64,000 nucleotides of DNA from Metaphire vulgaris (GCA_018105865.1 CM030859.1:5446343-5510342), one strand, 5' to 3'. Positions 12,801 to 21,965 are shown, counted from the first letter of the stretch. Notes: a model not told the origin generated them from the sequence alone. A program made the numbers and translations.

Positions 12801-15800
12801 TATTTGGTGTGGATGTTTGATGCCAAATCAATAATTTGTAAGGGTTTTCATGTAAGAAACAGTTGGTGAGCAAAAAAAGTCACCGAGTCAATTTGGATTA
12901 GAGTGATACGGGGACAACTTTTTATCCCCATTCCCACCCCGCACCCAAACATTTCTCCCCATCCCCACCTCATCCCCGCATAGCTTCTCCCCGTCCCCAC
13001 CCCATCCCCGCAGTATTTGTCTCCATCCCCACCCCATCCCTGCACCAGACTTTTTCATCCCCTCATTCTCCCCGCAGTAAGCCGGCAACATACGTTAACA
13101 AAAAGCACTTATCATTATATGTTATTACGTTTTTGCCTCAAAATTATGGCGTCATGTTTTCGACTGTTAAATGGTAATATAATTAAAGTTTTAAGTCCGT
13201 GAACAAAAAAAGATTAACAACAGCATCAGCACTCCATTGCGCAGCCTTCTCGTAGTGTGGCTACACATCACCCAATTTTACGCTTAAGAGGATATTCACT
13301 CACTTTTAATCAATTTATCGATGCACATTTTTCCCAATTTTAACTTCGAGTGATGAAAAGTAACAAGCCATTTGCCCAAGACAATAGAAGTCAAAAGGGA
13401 CACAGGTAAAGGAAGTACTAAAGGCATTACTTCTGGCACATTGCTACGTCAGTCGGCTTCTCTAGTGCCGTGTGTTAATTGCAGTATTGCACACATACCT
13501 ACTTAACGAATAACCTACTGGGTTACAAAATACTCTTCATGCAGAAAAACAAGAACGCCTGCACAACGTCATCAATATTATTATTATCATCAACTTGATA
13601 ATACCGATGCCGTTACCATGGTATTACCGTAGTAAATGTCCCCATTCCCCGGCATTACCGCATGACAAGAATCCATTACTGCAGTAATACTGCACTTTTT
13701 GGCCAAATTGTCCCCACTACCGCGGTAATTACCGTGGATTTCCCACGGTAACCGTTACCGTGTCACTCTCTAATTTGGATGCGCTATCTGGTGGATGCCC
13801 AGGGCCACTGCCCCCTCTGCACTCTACTGAATATACATTATTCTTGCAATAGCATTATTTTCATAAACTTTCTACAGTTATTATCAATGTCATTATTGCA
13901 AAGGGAGATACATATAGTGTCTAACTATAGGCCTATATCGAACATTTCATTTATGTCTAAAATCATTGAGCGAGTGGTCTCAACCAGAATAAAGCAGCAT
14001 CTCATTAAGCTTGATAAATGGCCTGCATTTCAATCGGCTTACAGGAAAAACCATTCAACTGAGACGGCACTTCTCAGAATATTATCAGATGTGTTTGAAG
14101 CGCATATCAGGGCAAGGTGACTACACTTATTATGTTAGATTTATCGGCCGCTTTTGACTGCGTCGTTCATGACATCTTGCTTAGTAGACTCGAGAGACAC
14201 TTTGGGCTTCGTGATAAAGTTCTCGAATGGATGAAGTCATATCTTATGAATCGAATGTACAGGGTGCTGTATAATGGAATGCTTTATAGACCCTCAAGGA
14301 TGTTATATGGAGTTCCACAGGGATCCATTCTTGGTCCTCTACTCTTCATTATGTTCCTTAGTGAGCTGGAAGATGTGGTACTGAGACATCAGCTCAAGAT
14401 GCACTTCTATGCTGACGATATCCAGCTGTATTATAGCCATAAACTTGATAGATCCGTGGATGTTGAAAGTTTATTCTCGAGCTGCATAAGTGATGTTGAG
14501 TCTTGGCTTTCTAGGAATAAACTTAAACTCAATCAGAGTAAAACTGAGCTGATCTGTTTCTGCCTAAACACACTTTCTCAAGTTTGCGACTGGGTACTAA
14601 CGTGAATGTGCGATCTGATGTTGTTAAAAATCTTGGAGTCCTACTTGATGAAAAGCTAACGATGACAAACAAAGCGATTGACCAATGGTTGGGCAGAATT
14701 AAGTCCGCACTCCGCATATTTAGTGCTAAAATCTAGCGCAAGATACCAAGATCTTCCGAGGCACGCACATACATGTACTAAGCAGCTGGAGGGCTCCAAA
14801 ACTACATTATGGGTTCTAGCAAGTGAACAACAAACACCCCAACCACGTTGGCCTGCAAACGGCTTGGAGACGCTGGGATTGGGGAATAGAGTGTCCGTCT
14901 GTTGACCCAATTTCAATGGAGATCCAGTGTACTGTATATATACTTGAGATAAAGTCGATCCGAGTATAAGTCGACCCCTAGATTTTGGGGATTTGAAGGT
15001 GTCTAAAGTCATTGACCCGGCTATAAGTCGAAGTGACGTCACCGCGGCGAACCCTCTTGAGGTGATAGTGAGAGTCGGAACAATGGCGGACGCGAAGTGG
15101 GCATGTGGCGGCAGCGGCGCCATTGTTTTGATTGAAAAACTGCGTTTTAGCTTTGAACTATCGAGAAACTGAACGATTTTGACATTCCCAGATTGATTCC
15201 TGATGATTAAGAAAATTTTAAACCTGCTATTCGCTCATTCTTGACAATATAAAAATCTTAATTACCGGTAATCTTGAATTTTTTATATTTATGTGGCGCC
15301 TATAAATTACCAATCTTAAAATCACTGATGTCAACTTTTATTTAGATGCCATAGCGTATGTTGAAACTAATTAATTACACAAGGAGTTAGCTAAATTAAT
15401 TATTTTCGACATGCTATGTATGGAAACTTTACCCAACAGTTAGTGCCTCGTGTATAAGTCGAGGTCAGGATATATAACCTGTGAATTGGCCTTAAATTTC
15501 TCGACTTTATCACGAATATATACGGTAATTATGCAATTCAAGAAGTCTGTAGGCTCCTAAAATTCAGTTGTCAACTTATACACGGGTCATAGCAAATTTC
15601 CTTAAATTTTTACCTAAAAACGGAGTTGACTTATCTGCGAAATCGACCTATCCGCAAGTATATACAGTAAATCTCCACAGCTGGCTGCAACCCACAGCTT
15701 GAAAAGCGCTAATCTAGACCATGAAAAGATGCACTGTATAGAAGCCACCTTCTTCTTCAGGTGCTCTGTCCAAAGACAGGTTCCATACTCCAGCGTCACC

Positions 15801-18800
15801 ACTCCTCTCTCTTGAGCTTTTATCTTCAGGGCTTTTTTTCCGTAGTGTCGAACATCCACTCCAGCATCAATATCCTTGGTTGCCCTTTCTGTGGTTTCCC
15901 ATTCATCTTTCCTTCTAGTACTTCTCTTAGTAGGTTTGATTCTTCTCTCAGAACATGACCTATCCACTTCTTTTGTCTTGTACGAATAGTGTTAATTAGG
16001 CTTTTCTTCTCTTCTACCATCTCCAAGACTTCTTCGTTTGTTATTTTTTCCGTCCAACTGATTTTTTCCATTCTTTGCCAGATCCACATTTTGAATGCCT
16101 CTAATCTCTTTATGTCTTCCTTTCTGAGCATCCAAGTTTCTGATCCATAGAGTCACTGGCCAGATCAGTGTTTTGACCAATCGCTTTTTCAGTTTTCGGT
16201 TAAAATTCCTTCTCAGTAGTTCTCTTCTGTTCGTAAAGGCTTCTTTCCCCATGGCAATTCTTCTCCTTATTTCTTTATGGCACTTGGCGTTTTCGTCAAG
16301 CAGGCTTCGAAGATAGCAGAATTCTTCTACCTGTTCTATTTCCACTCCATCAATGATTGTTTTCATTTTGCCACTGTGTCTGCTGATTTTCATTGCCTTT
16401 GTCTTCTTTAAATTGATTTTCATTCCGTAATCTTTTGATGTTGCATTAAGAGAGTCCATCAACCTCTGCAATCCATGGTTGGTGTTTGCCATAATTGCCT
16501 GGTCATCAGCAAATCTTATGTCCCTTATCCTTTTTCCACCCACCACTACTCCATCTTCTATGTTCTCAAATGCTTCTCATATGAGTTCTTCTGTGTAGAT
16601 ATTGAACAGCAACGGTGAGAGAGGGCATCCCTGTCTCACCCCTCTTCCCAGAGTTCCTGGTTCAGAATCTTTTCCATTCACACGGATATATACTGATTGA
16701 TTCATGTACAGGTTTCCTATGAGTTTTCTGTCTCTGTAGTCTATTCCCATTCTTCTGAGTGCCCTCATCAGTTTTATCCAGTCCACTCGATCAAATGCCT
16801 TTTCATAGTCCACAAAGCAGATGTAGATTTCAAGGCCCCTTTCTATGCTTCTTTCTCCCAGCGCCCTAAGAATTCCTATTGCATCTCTGGTACCTTTGCC
16901 TTTCCTGAATCCATACTGTTCTTCACTGATCCCCTTCACTGCTTCTGCCTTTGCTTCTATTCAGTTTTGTAAGGATCTTCAAAACTATCTTTGAAGCATG
17001 ACAAAGCAGGCTTATTGTTCTAAAGTCTCCACATTCATTTGCATTCTGCTTCTTTTGTATTGACACCATTACTGTTTGGAGGAAGTCTTCTAGCCACTCC
17101 CCAGTCCGATATATTTCTTGGCATAGCCTCATTAATTCTCTTGTTGCCCCTTCGCCCAGATTCTTAAGCATTTCTGCAGGTATATTGTCAATTCCTTCAG
17201 CTTTGTTGTTCTTTAGGTCCCTGATTGCTGCAAGTATTTCTTCTTCCAAGATTTCTGGTCCAATATCATCCACTGCAATCTCTGCTTCATCTCCATCAAG
17301 TGTCTGCGATTTCTCTTGTGCACAGTACAGACCTTCTATGTATACTTTGTCGGTTTCGGTTATGAGAATACCATTCTTGTCTTTCACTGCTGTGGTTGCC
17401 CTTCCTCTTTTCTTGTTGTCGAGTGATTTTACCTTTGCATACATTTTGTCACCTAAATGATTGATGTCCTGCGTATCCAGCCATAGGCATAAACTTGGGT
17501 GGAAAAGTGAGGCCCAACCCCTATGCCTTTCCCCTTCCCTAGCCTACCCTCTCAAAAAGTGGGGAAGGAGGGAGCTTGACGAGACTAGCAGCCTGATTGA
17601 AGTTTACACCTATGTGTCCAGCGGTCAGGAGACAGAAGAATAGAGAGAGAGAGAGAGCGGTTGCAGTTTTTTTCAGGTTTATTTATTTCTTCTTCGTCAT
17701 ACATATTACATACATCAGTGGCGTAGCCAAGGGGTTGTTTTGTGGGTTAAAACCCCCCTTGGGCGCTGACCCCCAAAAATTTTTGGTGTGTTTCCATGCA
17801 ATTTTAATTTTAGGACGCGATTTTGAGGGTCAAAACCCCCTTGGGGCTGCTGACCAAAATTTTTTAAGTGCCATAGGCGTGACGACCTTTTTCAAAAGTT
17901 GGTTATGGTCAAGTCAAAATTATCAAAAAAAGTCAAAACTGCCCCTTCCAGAAATCCTGGCTATGCCACTGACATACATTGATTATATAATACAGTAATT
18001 TCAAAAATTCAAATTAAAAGAATTCAACAAATTAACATAGCTAACTTTAATCTTAACTAGCAGAGACATAATCTTAACTAGCAGAGACATAATGTTAATA
18101 CTTGAAAGAAAAGAAGAAATATGGTTACTAAATGGACCAGTGATTATTAAAGCAGTGGTAAATAATTTGAAACAGATTACATAACCAATGATTTCATATT
18201 TGAAATTGGTTTAATAATTTTCTGTTGCATAGTAGTGACGTATACCTAGGATCAGTACTGACAGAAGATGGACTAACAGAGATGTAGTACTTGGTACTTG
18301 TACTTGGAGGCCAGGTACTTGTACTTGTACTCAGAGTTTTTGGAATGCATGTACTTGTACTTGGAGGCCAGGTACTTGTACTTGTACTTGAAGCATTGTG
18401 TACTTGCTACATCTCTGTCATTAAGCACTAAGCAAGCAGCTGCTAGTTTGCTGAAGAACTATGTGGTCTTGTCCATTGGTCAGGCAGATCATTGAAATTA
18501 AACACAGCCTATTAAATATTCTGTGGCATAGGCAAACAATAACAAGATCAACATGGCTGAAGATAAAGCGCTTGGAGGAATAATACCAGGAGGGCACCTG
18601 AGCCTATGCAGGCTTGGTTAACGACTGAAGCCAGCTATGGGCGTGTGGGTGAAGCCTGTGCACCATATTGATTCACTCAAGCATTCGCTTCGGCCGTCCT
18701 CTTAATAGCCTTCTGTATATCAATTATCCAACTTTCAATGATTCTTTTATTTAATTATTCAATTATAAATTATATGAAATGTATTCGATTCACCCTTGGA

Positions 18801-20236
18801 TGTCACCTATCGCAAACTCAATGTTTTGACTCAACAAATCGTCCACGGCTGGCTTCAACCTGACCTACAGACTCGGGCGTCCTCCTGGGTATTATTCCTC
18901 CAAGATAAAGTATTTGAGTGCAAAGTGCCTCGTGTTGTTAGGTTTGCATTTACTGATTATAAAGATGAGAAAAAGTCTTAGAGGTAAATGTAAATTGTGT
19001 ACAAATAAAGTGACAGTTATAACAGACAAATGCAGTACGACGTCTAACTTTGTGAAACATTTGGAAATGAAGCACACTGACAGGCTGGTAAAAATTATTA
19101 TTATATTATGTCCGTTTTATTGAATAACTGTGAGAGACAGCTACCCATTAATAAAGTGTAGGCCTACTTGCTGTTTGCACTTGGCTATGAGCACCGGTAC
19201 TTGTACTTGAGGCTTTGGTACTTGTACTTGGAGGCCAGGTACTTGTACTTGTACTCGTACTCAAAGTTTTTAGAATGCACTTGTACTTGTACTTGGAGAC
19301 CAGGTACTTGTACTTGTACTCGGAGGCCAAGTACTTGTACTTGTACTTGAAGTATTGTGTACTTGCTACATCTCTGTGGACTAAGCAAAGAAGACATAAT
19401 AAGGAGAATTGAACTAACAAGTGCAGCATTTGGAAAGCTTCAGAATATATGGAAAGACAAACAAATATCATTGAAAACAAAACTAAAGCTATATAATACA
19501 CTGATCAAACCAATACTATTATATGGATCAGAATGCTGGACCATAAAGAAGAAAGACGAAAGAAGATTAATGACTGCAGAAACGAACTGGTTAAGAGGAA
19601 TAGCAGGAGGCAGCAGAAGACAAAGAATAAGAAATGAAATGATCAGAGAAAAGACAGAGCAAAAAGAAACGATAATTGAATCAATACAGAAACGAAGACT
19701 GAAATGGTTTGGTCATGTGGAAAGAATGAAGGAAGGAAGAATACCAAAGAAAGCACTATACAACTATGTTGAAGGGAAAAGGAGAAAAGGAAGACCAAGA
19801 AAAACATGGATAGAAAACTTAAAAGAGGATGCAGAAGAAATGCAAATGAACTTAATCCAATTGACCAGAGCAGCAAGAGACAGACAGAAGTGGAAGGAAC
19901 TCATTCAGACCCATCGTCCAACCCAATAGGGAGATACGGAAGGAAAGAAAGAAGAAGATTGCATAGTAGTATAATAATATAATAATATGTTTGCGTTTTT
20001 TCTTGAACATTGTTAAACAGGTTAAATTTTTAATCAATATTGGAAGATTATTCCATATATGAGGGCCATTAATTTTAATTGTGAAGAGTCTAATATTTGT
20101 CCTAGCAAATGGGACAGATAAGTTGTTACAGCTTCTGACCTTGTAAATGTTTCTATTCTTGACAATTTTGAAGTATTCATTAAGATAAAATATTTTAGGT
20201 AGTAGGTTGTTTATGTATTTATACATAAAAATTGTG

Positions 20237-20297
<61 letters not shown>

Positions 20298-21491
20298 CAC
20301 ACACAATACCACCAGTGATCACGAAAATCGGGACCCCTAGATTAATGAATATAACTTAACGAAAAGTCAACTAATATTCAACACAGTTGTTGCAGATCTG
20401 CGTGTACTTTAGATAGTTCTAATGATATTCCACTCATAGTTTGTGTTTAAGCGGTCCGCCATTTGCTGCACTACACGCACGAAAGACACTTTTGTCCACG
20501 CAATTGCTTGAATGACGCATCAATGATGCCATTGATCAATCTCGTCCCCACACTTGCATGATGCGTTGTCACAGGTCCTCAATATCACGGTTTTTTGTTA
20601 AAATCGATGTGAACGCATACTCCTGCATAACACTCCAAATTTTATAATCCACCGTATAGCTTTATATTCAAATCCGGGCTGTTGGGTGGATAGAGAGTAG
20701 GCGGAATGAAGTCCGGCGTTTCGTTACCCAACAGTTCAACTGTCTTTCGAGCTCTGTGTGCGGTAGGCGCCGTCCTGTTGGAAAGTGTAATAATCTGAGA
20801 AAGTTCGGATGTCCGCAAGCGGTCCCTGCATCAGTAGAACGTCTCTGTAATACTGTCCGTTAACTTTCACCCCGGCTCGAAGAAGTGAATAGCTGTACGA
20901 CCGAGTGCTGAAACACCAACTGATACCATTAAGGACTTGGTGAAAGTCGGACGGCTTCTCCTGAACGCGAAGGCAATTAGCGCCAGTGATGTCCTTCTTT
21001 CTTGCACCAGCTGCAGCGTAGAGGCGAATTATTTTTTGAGGATCGAGACTGCCTCCTAGGCCTAATATAGTTAAAATTTCAGCACGATTGGTCGAAAGGT
21101 AGTTAAGTTATACTCATTAATCTAGGGGGTCCCGATTTTCGTGATCACGGTGTATATTATACATTTAATATATTACTAAAATATTAGGACAATACCACCA
21201 GGCACGACTCGGAGCAGTCTCGGCAAACCACGCCAGTAATTGGAAGTATTCTCTTATATATTCTTACACTTTCTGTAGGAGGAGCAGCTGAAGCTTGCTG
21301 CTATAATTCGTGCTGAAGGAGATTCAGTTGCAGCAGATCTCCTGGCAAAAGCATTTTCGGAAGCAGGTGAGGGTCTTGTGGAGCTCAGAAAGATTGAAGC
21401 ATCAGAAGACGTTGCCTATCAGATGTCACAGTCACCAAATGTTATTTACTTGCCTCAAGGACAACAAACACTTTTGTCTTTGCCACATTAA
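2396..21491 (+). CDS. PHB1: PHB1, prohibitin 1 (six coding exons)
   Basis: Prohibitin 1 forms, with PHB2, the ring scaffold of the mitochondrial inner membrane that supports respiratory complexes and controls m-AAA protease. Joining exons 2396-2486, 2641-2802, 7992-8134, 12192-12308, 12452-12547 and 21279-21491 gives 273 codons plus stop, against 272 residues in human PHB1. All introns are GT-AG and the phases (1,1,0,0,0) agree. Hallmarks are an N-terminal hydrophobic anchor ([16 protein letters not shown]), [66 protein letters not shown], the C-terminal coiled coil and the closing [18 protein letters not shown] and HLTFGREF separate it from PHB2. No frameshift or stop occurs, so the gene looks functional. 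Introns 2, 3 and 5 are crowded with transposons. Confidence 0.97.
2641..2802 (+). CDS. PHB1: PHB1 coding exon 2
   Basis: The acceptor is ...gcttttag|TTGATGG. It encodes [20 protein letters not shown] through VTGSK and ends AAA G|gtaaag (phase 1). Intron 1 is only 154 bp. Confidence 0.96.
3062..3231 (+). pseudogene. piggyBac transposase N-terminal fragment
   Basis: The reading [17 protein letters not shown], then [24 protein letters not shown] and YQTNLYA matches the start of the DDE_Tnp_1_7 domain of piggyBac transposases (PGBD-like 'FxLFF...ELLELIV.ETNRYA'). The match stops at about 3231, where an L2-type LINE fragment continues by chance in the same frame. No DDD catalytic residues remain. 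It shows that autonomous piggyBac elements existed in this genome, relevant to the TTAA-flanked elements elsewhere in the window. Confidence 0.75.
3232..4010 (+). mobile_element. CR1/L2-type LINE, C-terminal ORF2 fragment
   Basis: It reads [18 protein letters not shown], then [20 protein letters not shown]. After a stop at 3548 it continues [40 protein letters not shown] and LKTHLFGF. This is the standard C-terminal region of CR1/L2-type ORF2. It ends in a short (ACTA)n run at about 3988-4008. Several stops make it inactive. Confidence 0.85.
4192..5000 (-). mobile_element. CR1/L2-type LINE 3' fragment with internal insertion
   Basis: On the - strand 4263-4496 reads [19 protein letters not shown] and [13 protein letters not shown], followed by a 3' tail ending in (AAT)n at 4192-4208. 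At about 4840-4990 the same strand reads [19 protein letters not shown], which lies N-terminal to that region. The two parts are separated by about 280 bp of other sequence (see 4555-4830), so this is one copy split by an insertion. Confidence 0.7.
4555..4830. repeat. insert with 'tataggcc' repeats and the TGACAAGC motif
   Basis: The stretch interrupts the LINE above. It contains ttttttgcttgtcaa at 4555-4569, then several variants of 'tataggccgc/acaggccac/ataagccgc' at 4600-4690. Related 'tataggccac/ctataagccac...atacggtg' text recurs at 7022-7095. It resembles subterminal DNA of a non-coding transposon; I could not place clean ends. Confidence 0.45.
5253..6003. mobile_element. hAT element with GGCCCG subterminal arrays
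   Basis: It starts TAGACCCCTGCACGGGCC and ends GGCTGTGCAGGG-like sequence (...gcctgtgcagggcttta). It is flanked by a perfect 8-bp duplication ATCCAATT (5245-5252 and 6004-6011). Both ends hold runs of GGCCCG/CGGGCC, about 5275-5395 and 5879-5990, giving local GC far above the surroundings. The interior (5400-5870) shows no transposase, so it is non-autonomous. Confidence 0.9.
6012..6776 (+). mobile_element. RTE-type LINE, 3' fragment
   Basis: From about 6090 the + strand reads [15 protein letters not shown] (the 'N..KTK.M' motif after the RT active site). At 6254-6583 it reads [35 protein letters not shown] and [12 protein letters not shown]. It ends with GRPRKRW-like sequence near 6640 and a short 3' end at about 6776. 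RT catalytic residues are absent (5'-truncated). Confidence 0.8.
6785..7014 (+). mobile_element. CR1/L2-type LINE 3' tail
   Basis: A short copy of the common tail: 'tctaagacagtgaaatttgg...' followed by codons for the RGN-like 'LWNSLP...TNTTSLQMF...LKTHLF' region with disruptions, then 'gctatataaactggcttaataactaact' and a short (ACTA)n end. Confidence 0.7.
7011..7620 (-). pseudogene. transposon-derived protein fragment of unidentified family
   Basis: On the - strand an acidic block ([14 protein letters not shown], then [14 protein letters not shown]) at 7530-7336 is followed, after a frame change, by [20 protein letters not shown] and [20 protein letters not shown] (7262-7011). The 'SxWLTTAxR...K..LTGK' motif is one I associate with uncharacterised transposon proteins of cnidarians and arthropods. 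I do not know its superfamily. It sits in PHB1 intron 2, antisense, with at least one frameshift. Confidence 0.5.
7992..8134 (+). CDS. PHB1: PHB1 coding exon 3
   Basis: The acceptor is ...caattttcag|ATTTGCAG, which completes the Asp codon of [15 protein letters not shown]. It continues to [14 protein letters not shown] and ends GTG|gtgagt (phase 0). Confidence 0.96.
8526..8630 (-). mobile_element. CR1/L2-type LINE 3' tail
   Basis: Reading the + strand: (TTA)n-like run, then 'catgacaatttatatagcgccatagcatagcaagggccaaagtcaaagatgctttac'. This is the reverse complement of the tail shared by all L2-type copies in the window. Confidence 0.7.
8655..9802 (+). mobile_element. RTE-type LINE, 5'-truncated, with (GAT)n tail
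   Basis: The ORF at 8662-9363 covers the second half of the reverse transcriptase. It has [34 protein letters not shown] (FGDD in place of the catalytic FADD), [12 protein letters not shown] and [18 protein letters not shown], then [17 protein letters not shown]. After a stop at 9364 it continues [31 protein letters not shown] and [17 protein letters not shown]. The tail 'gttggcagagagcaatgatgatg' matches the full-length copy at 51954-55713, so the (GAT)n array at 9722-9802 grew from the LINE tail. Confidence 0.88.
9722..9802. repeat. (GAT)n microsatellite
   Basis: About 27 nearly perfect GAT units. The three homopolymer readings (Met, Asp, Ile/Ser runs) in this region are artefacts. Confidence 0.97.
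10091..12191 (+). other. PHB1 intron 3, no gene seen
   Basis: The stretch holds purine-rich DNA (gagagggagatggggagaaag, about 10595-10780) and a terminus-like motif 'taccatattttcacatatttaagacacatc' near 10966. At 11650-11664 is a copy of the ttttttgcttgtca motif. At about 11230-11290 'ggccaaaagctctgg...gaggtcatgggttcaa' vaguely resembles tRNA A and B boxes and may be a SINE head. I see no coding sequence except PHB1 exon 4 at its end. Confidence 0.4.
12192..12308 (+). CDS. PHB1: PHB1 coding exon 4
   Basis: It is 117 bases (39 codons) between ...gatatag and gtaaac, and encodes [17 protein letters not shown] through ILDDISL. It has no ATG near its start, so it is easy to miss in an ORF scan. 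Confidence 0.95.
12452..12547 (+). CDS. PHB1: PHB1 coding exon 5
   Basis: It is 96 bases (32 codons) between ...cttgtaacag and gtgaga, and encodes [20 protein letters not shown] through RFLVER, the start of the C-terminal coiled coil. Intron 4 is 143 bp. Confidence 0.95.
12899..13772. mobile_element. hAT element with CCCCATCC and TTACCG subterminal arrays
   Basis: Ends are TAGAGTGATACGG and CCGTGTCACTCTCTA, with a perfect 8-bp duplication ATTTGGAT at 12891-12898 and 13773-13780. The left subterminal region (12920-13075) is a run of CCCCATCCCCACC variants. The right one (13605-13765) is a run of TTACCG/GGTAAT variants. The interior has no recognisable transposase. It lies in PHB1 intron 5. 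Confidence 0.92.
13900..14735 (+). mobile_element. CR1/L2-type LINE, reverse transcriptase fragment
   Basis: The frame from about 13920 reads [20 protein letters not shown] and [11 protein letters not shown]. After a +1 shift at about 14117, [42 protein letters not shown] (the YADD active site) and [10 protein letters not shown] follow. A further shift leads into [12 protein letters not shown] and the match ends at about 14735. A second copy of the same family is at 26960-27385. Confidence 0.88.
14932..15667. mobile_element. TA-flanked palindromic element (two nested units)
   Basis: The left end CTGTATATATACTTGAGAT and the reverse of the right end (CTGTATATACTTGCGGAT) form an inverted repeat flanked by TA (14930-14931 and 15668-15669). 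A second terminus, 'cacgaatatatacgg|TA', occurs inside at 15525. 'gtataagtcga' is repeated internally in both orientations. The ends match the 43413-43963 element. TA target and CCGTATATAC ends suggest a Tc1/mariner-mobilised MITE. Confidence 0.7.
15690..17460 (-). mobile_element. LINE with reverse transcriptase (RTE-like), degraded
   Basis: Reading the - strand from 17444: [20 protein letters not shown], then (16939) [52 protein letters not shown], then (16546) [14 protein letters not shown] with the FADD active site and [15 protein letters not shown]. The C-terminus is (16131) [20 protein letters not shown] and [16 protein letters not shown]. At least three frameshifts or stops separate the blocks. 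No endonuclease domain is seen, so the copy is 5'-truncated. It belongs to a different family from the RTE-type copies at 8655 and 51954. Confidence 0.87.
17482..17614. mobile_element. 133-bp hAT-like MITE
   Basis: Ends CATAGGCATAAACTT and AAGTTTACACCTATG are inverted repeats. The flanks TATCCAGC (17474-17481) and TGTCCAGC (17615-17622) are an 8-bp duplication with one mismatch. A relative with 'gaagtttatgcctatg' lies at 40238-40335. Confidence 0.75.
17716..17971. mobile_element. 256-bp hAT-like MITE
   Basis: Ends CAGTGGCGTAGCCAAGG and TCCTGGCTATGCCACTG, with a perfect 8-bp duplication ACATACAT at 17708-17715 and 17972-17979. The interior has 'aacccccttggg' twice. It is non-coding. Confidence 0.9.
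18100..19960 (+). mobile_element. RTE-type LINE fragment split by a hAT
   Basis: The left part ends 'ctaggatcagtactgacagaagatggacta' ([11 protein letters not shown]) at 18275. The right part resumes at 19377 and reads [55 protein letters not shown] and [16 protein letters not shown] up to 19926. Removing the hAT at 18277-19376 with one copy of its 8-bp target duplication restores the frame across the join, so both parts are one LINE copy. Confidence 0.88.
18277..19376 (+). mobile_element. hAT element with GTACTT arrays and BED-finger remnant
   Basis: Termini are CAGAGATGTAG and CTACATCTCTG, with a perfect 8-bp duplication TGGACTAA at 18269-18276 and 19377-19384. Arrays of GTACTT lie at 18286-18405 and 19195-19360, in the same orientation at both ends, and share a longer core (ggaggccaggtacttg). 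The left array closes with a second CTACATCTCTG at 18408-18418, so a complete short unit (18277-18418) is nested at the left end. The centre (18975-19090) reads [20 protein letters not shown] and [12 protein letters not shown], a C2H2-type BED finger as found at the N-terminus of hAT transposases. Confidence 0.9.
20240..20295. repeat. (TA)n microsatellite
   Basis: About 28 TA units. Confidence 0.97.
20309..21152 (-). mobile_element. mariner-superfamily element, degraded
   Basis: Inverted ends share GTGATCACGAAAATCGGGAC and continue as ccctagattaatga. Flanking TA is present at 20307-20308 and 21153-21154. On the - strand the interior (about 20820-20580) reads [36 protein letters not shown] and, after small shifts, [14 protein letters not shown], the second and third catalytic aspartate regions of a mariner-type DDxD transposase. 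Frameshifts and stops make it inactive. It lies in PHB1 intron 5. Confidence 0.85.
21279..21491 (+). CDS. PHB1: PHB1 coding exon 6 (last)
   Basis: The acceptor is ...actttctgtag|GAGGAGCAG. It encodes [16 protein letters not shown] through [13 protein letters not shown] and a TAA stop at 21489-21491. The junction gives R-E-E-Q where human has K-A-E-Q, the same length, so the splice site fits although the Ala is replaced by Glu. Confidence 0.94.
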   Translation, partial: EEQLKLAAIIRAEGDSVAADLLAKAFSEAGEGLVELRKIEASEDVAYQMSQSPNVIYLPQGQQTLLSLPH

Positions 21492-21531
21492 TCAATTTAA
21501 CAGCAGACAGCATAGTTCATTGACTGACAGT

Positions 21532-21625
21532 CATTGTTTTGTGGAGTCTGGAATTATAAAAGTGGACATTGCTTTCACCATTGTTTTGTGGAGTCTGGAA
21601 TTATAAAAGTGGACATTGCTTTCAC
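21532..21625 (+). repeat. 47-bp tandem duplication in the PHB1 3' UTR
   Basis: A 47-bp unit starting cattgttttgtggagtctgg occurs twice, back to back (21532-21578 and 21579-21625), with no differences that I can see. It lies 41 bases after the PHB1 stop. Confidence 0.93.
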
Positions 21626-21703
21626 CTAAAGGTTGATTATAACTGAATGAGCGTTCTAATGTTTATTAGTGCGTAGTCTGTTAAACCTGTTTGAAGTTTG
21701 TAA

Positions 21704-21709
21704 AATAAA
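21704..21709 (+). other. PHB1 poly(A) signal AATAAA
   Basis: A canonical AATAAA lies 213 bases after the PHB1 stop, after a T-rich stretch. It is the only such hexamer in the proximal 3' UTR. Confidence 0.75.
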
Positions 21710-21781
21710 ATTGATGTATGATTTACATACTCCCAAGCCGGGATATTTTTACACCCCCAACGCCCCCCAATTTGAGACCGA

Positions 21782-21965
21782 TGTAAAGTATAGCTTTATA
21801 CTTTAAAAAGAGCTTTATTATTGATAAACAGTTCAGTGTCGAGCGTGTCGCTAGTTCGAGTCTCTGTCGATGACTGACTATCACTCCTGCTGCTATAACG
21901 TCTCTGAGACCGTGCAGAGCGCCATTGGCTGGCGCGTACGTCAATCATGATAGGCGCACGTGACA
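21782..21965 (-). repeat. gypsy 3' LTR
   Basis: The same 184 bp as the 5' LTR with a single difference (g versus t in ctataacgtctctg on the + strand). It is preceded on the - strand by a purine-rich stretch AAACAAACGAAAGA, a plausible polypurine tract. Confidence 0.95.

Noticed and set aside
19148..19501. Lys/Tyr-rich and Leu/Val-rich repeat proteins
   Set aside because: They are translations of the GTACTT array of the hAT element at 18277-19376.
20305..21201. Target duplication 'caataccaccag' around the mariner element
   Set aside because: The 12-bp text occurs at 20305 and 21190, but the second copy lies about 40 bp outside the inverted terminus, so it does not fit TA targeting and may be chance or an older repeat.
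2396..21491. Assignment as PHB2 rather than PHB1
   Set aside because: PHB2 is about 299 residues with a different N-terminus. Length 273 and the [12 protein letters not shown] and YLPQGQQ features match PHB1.
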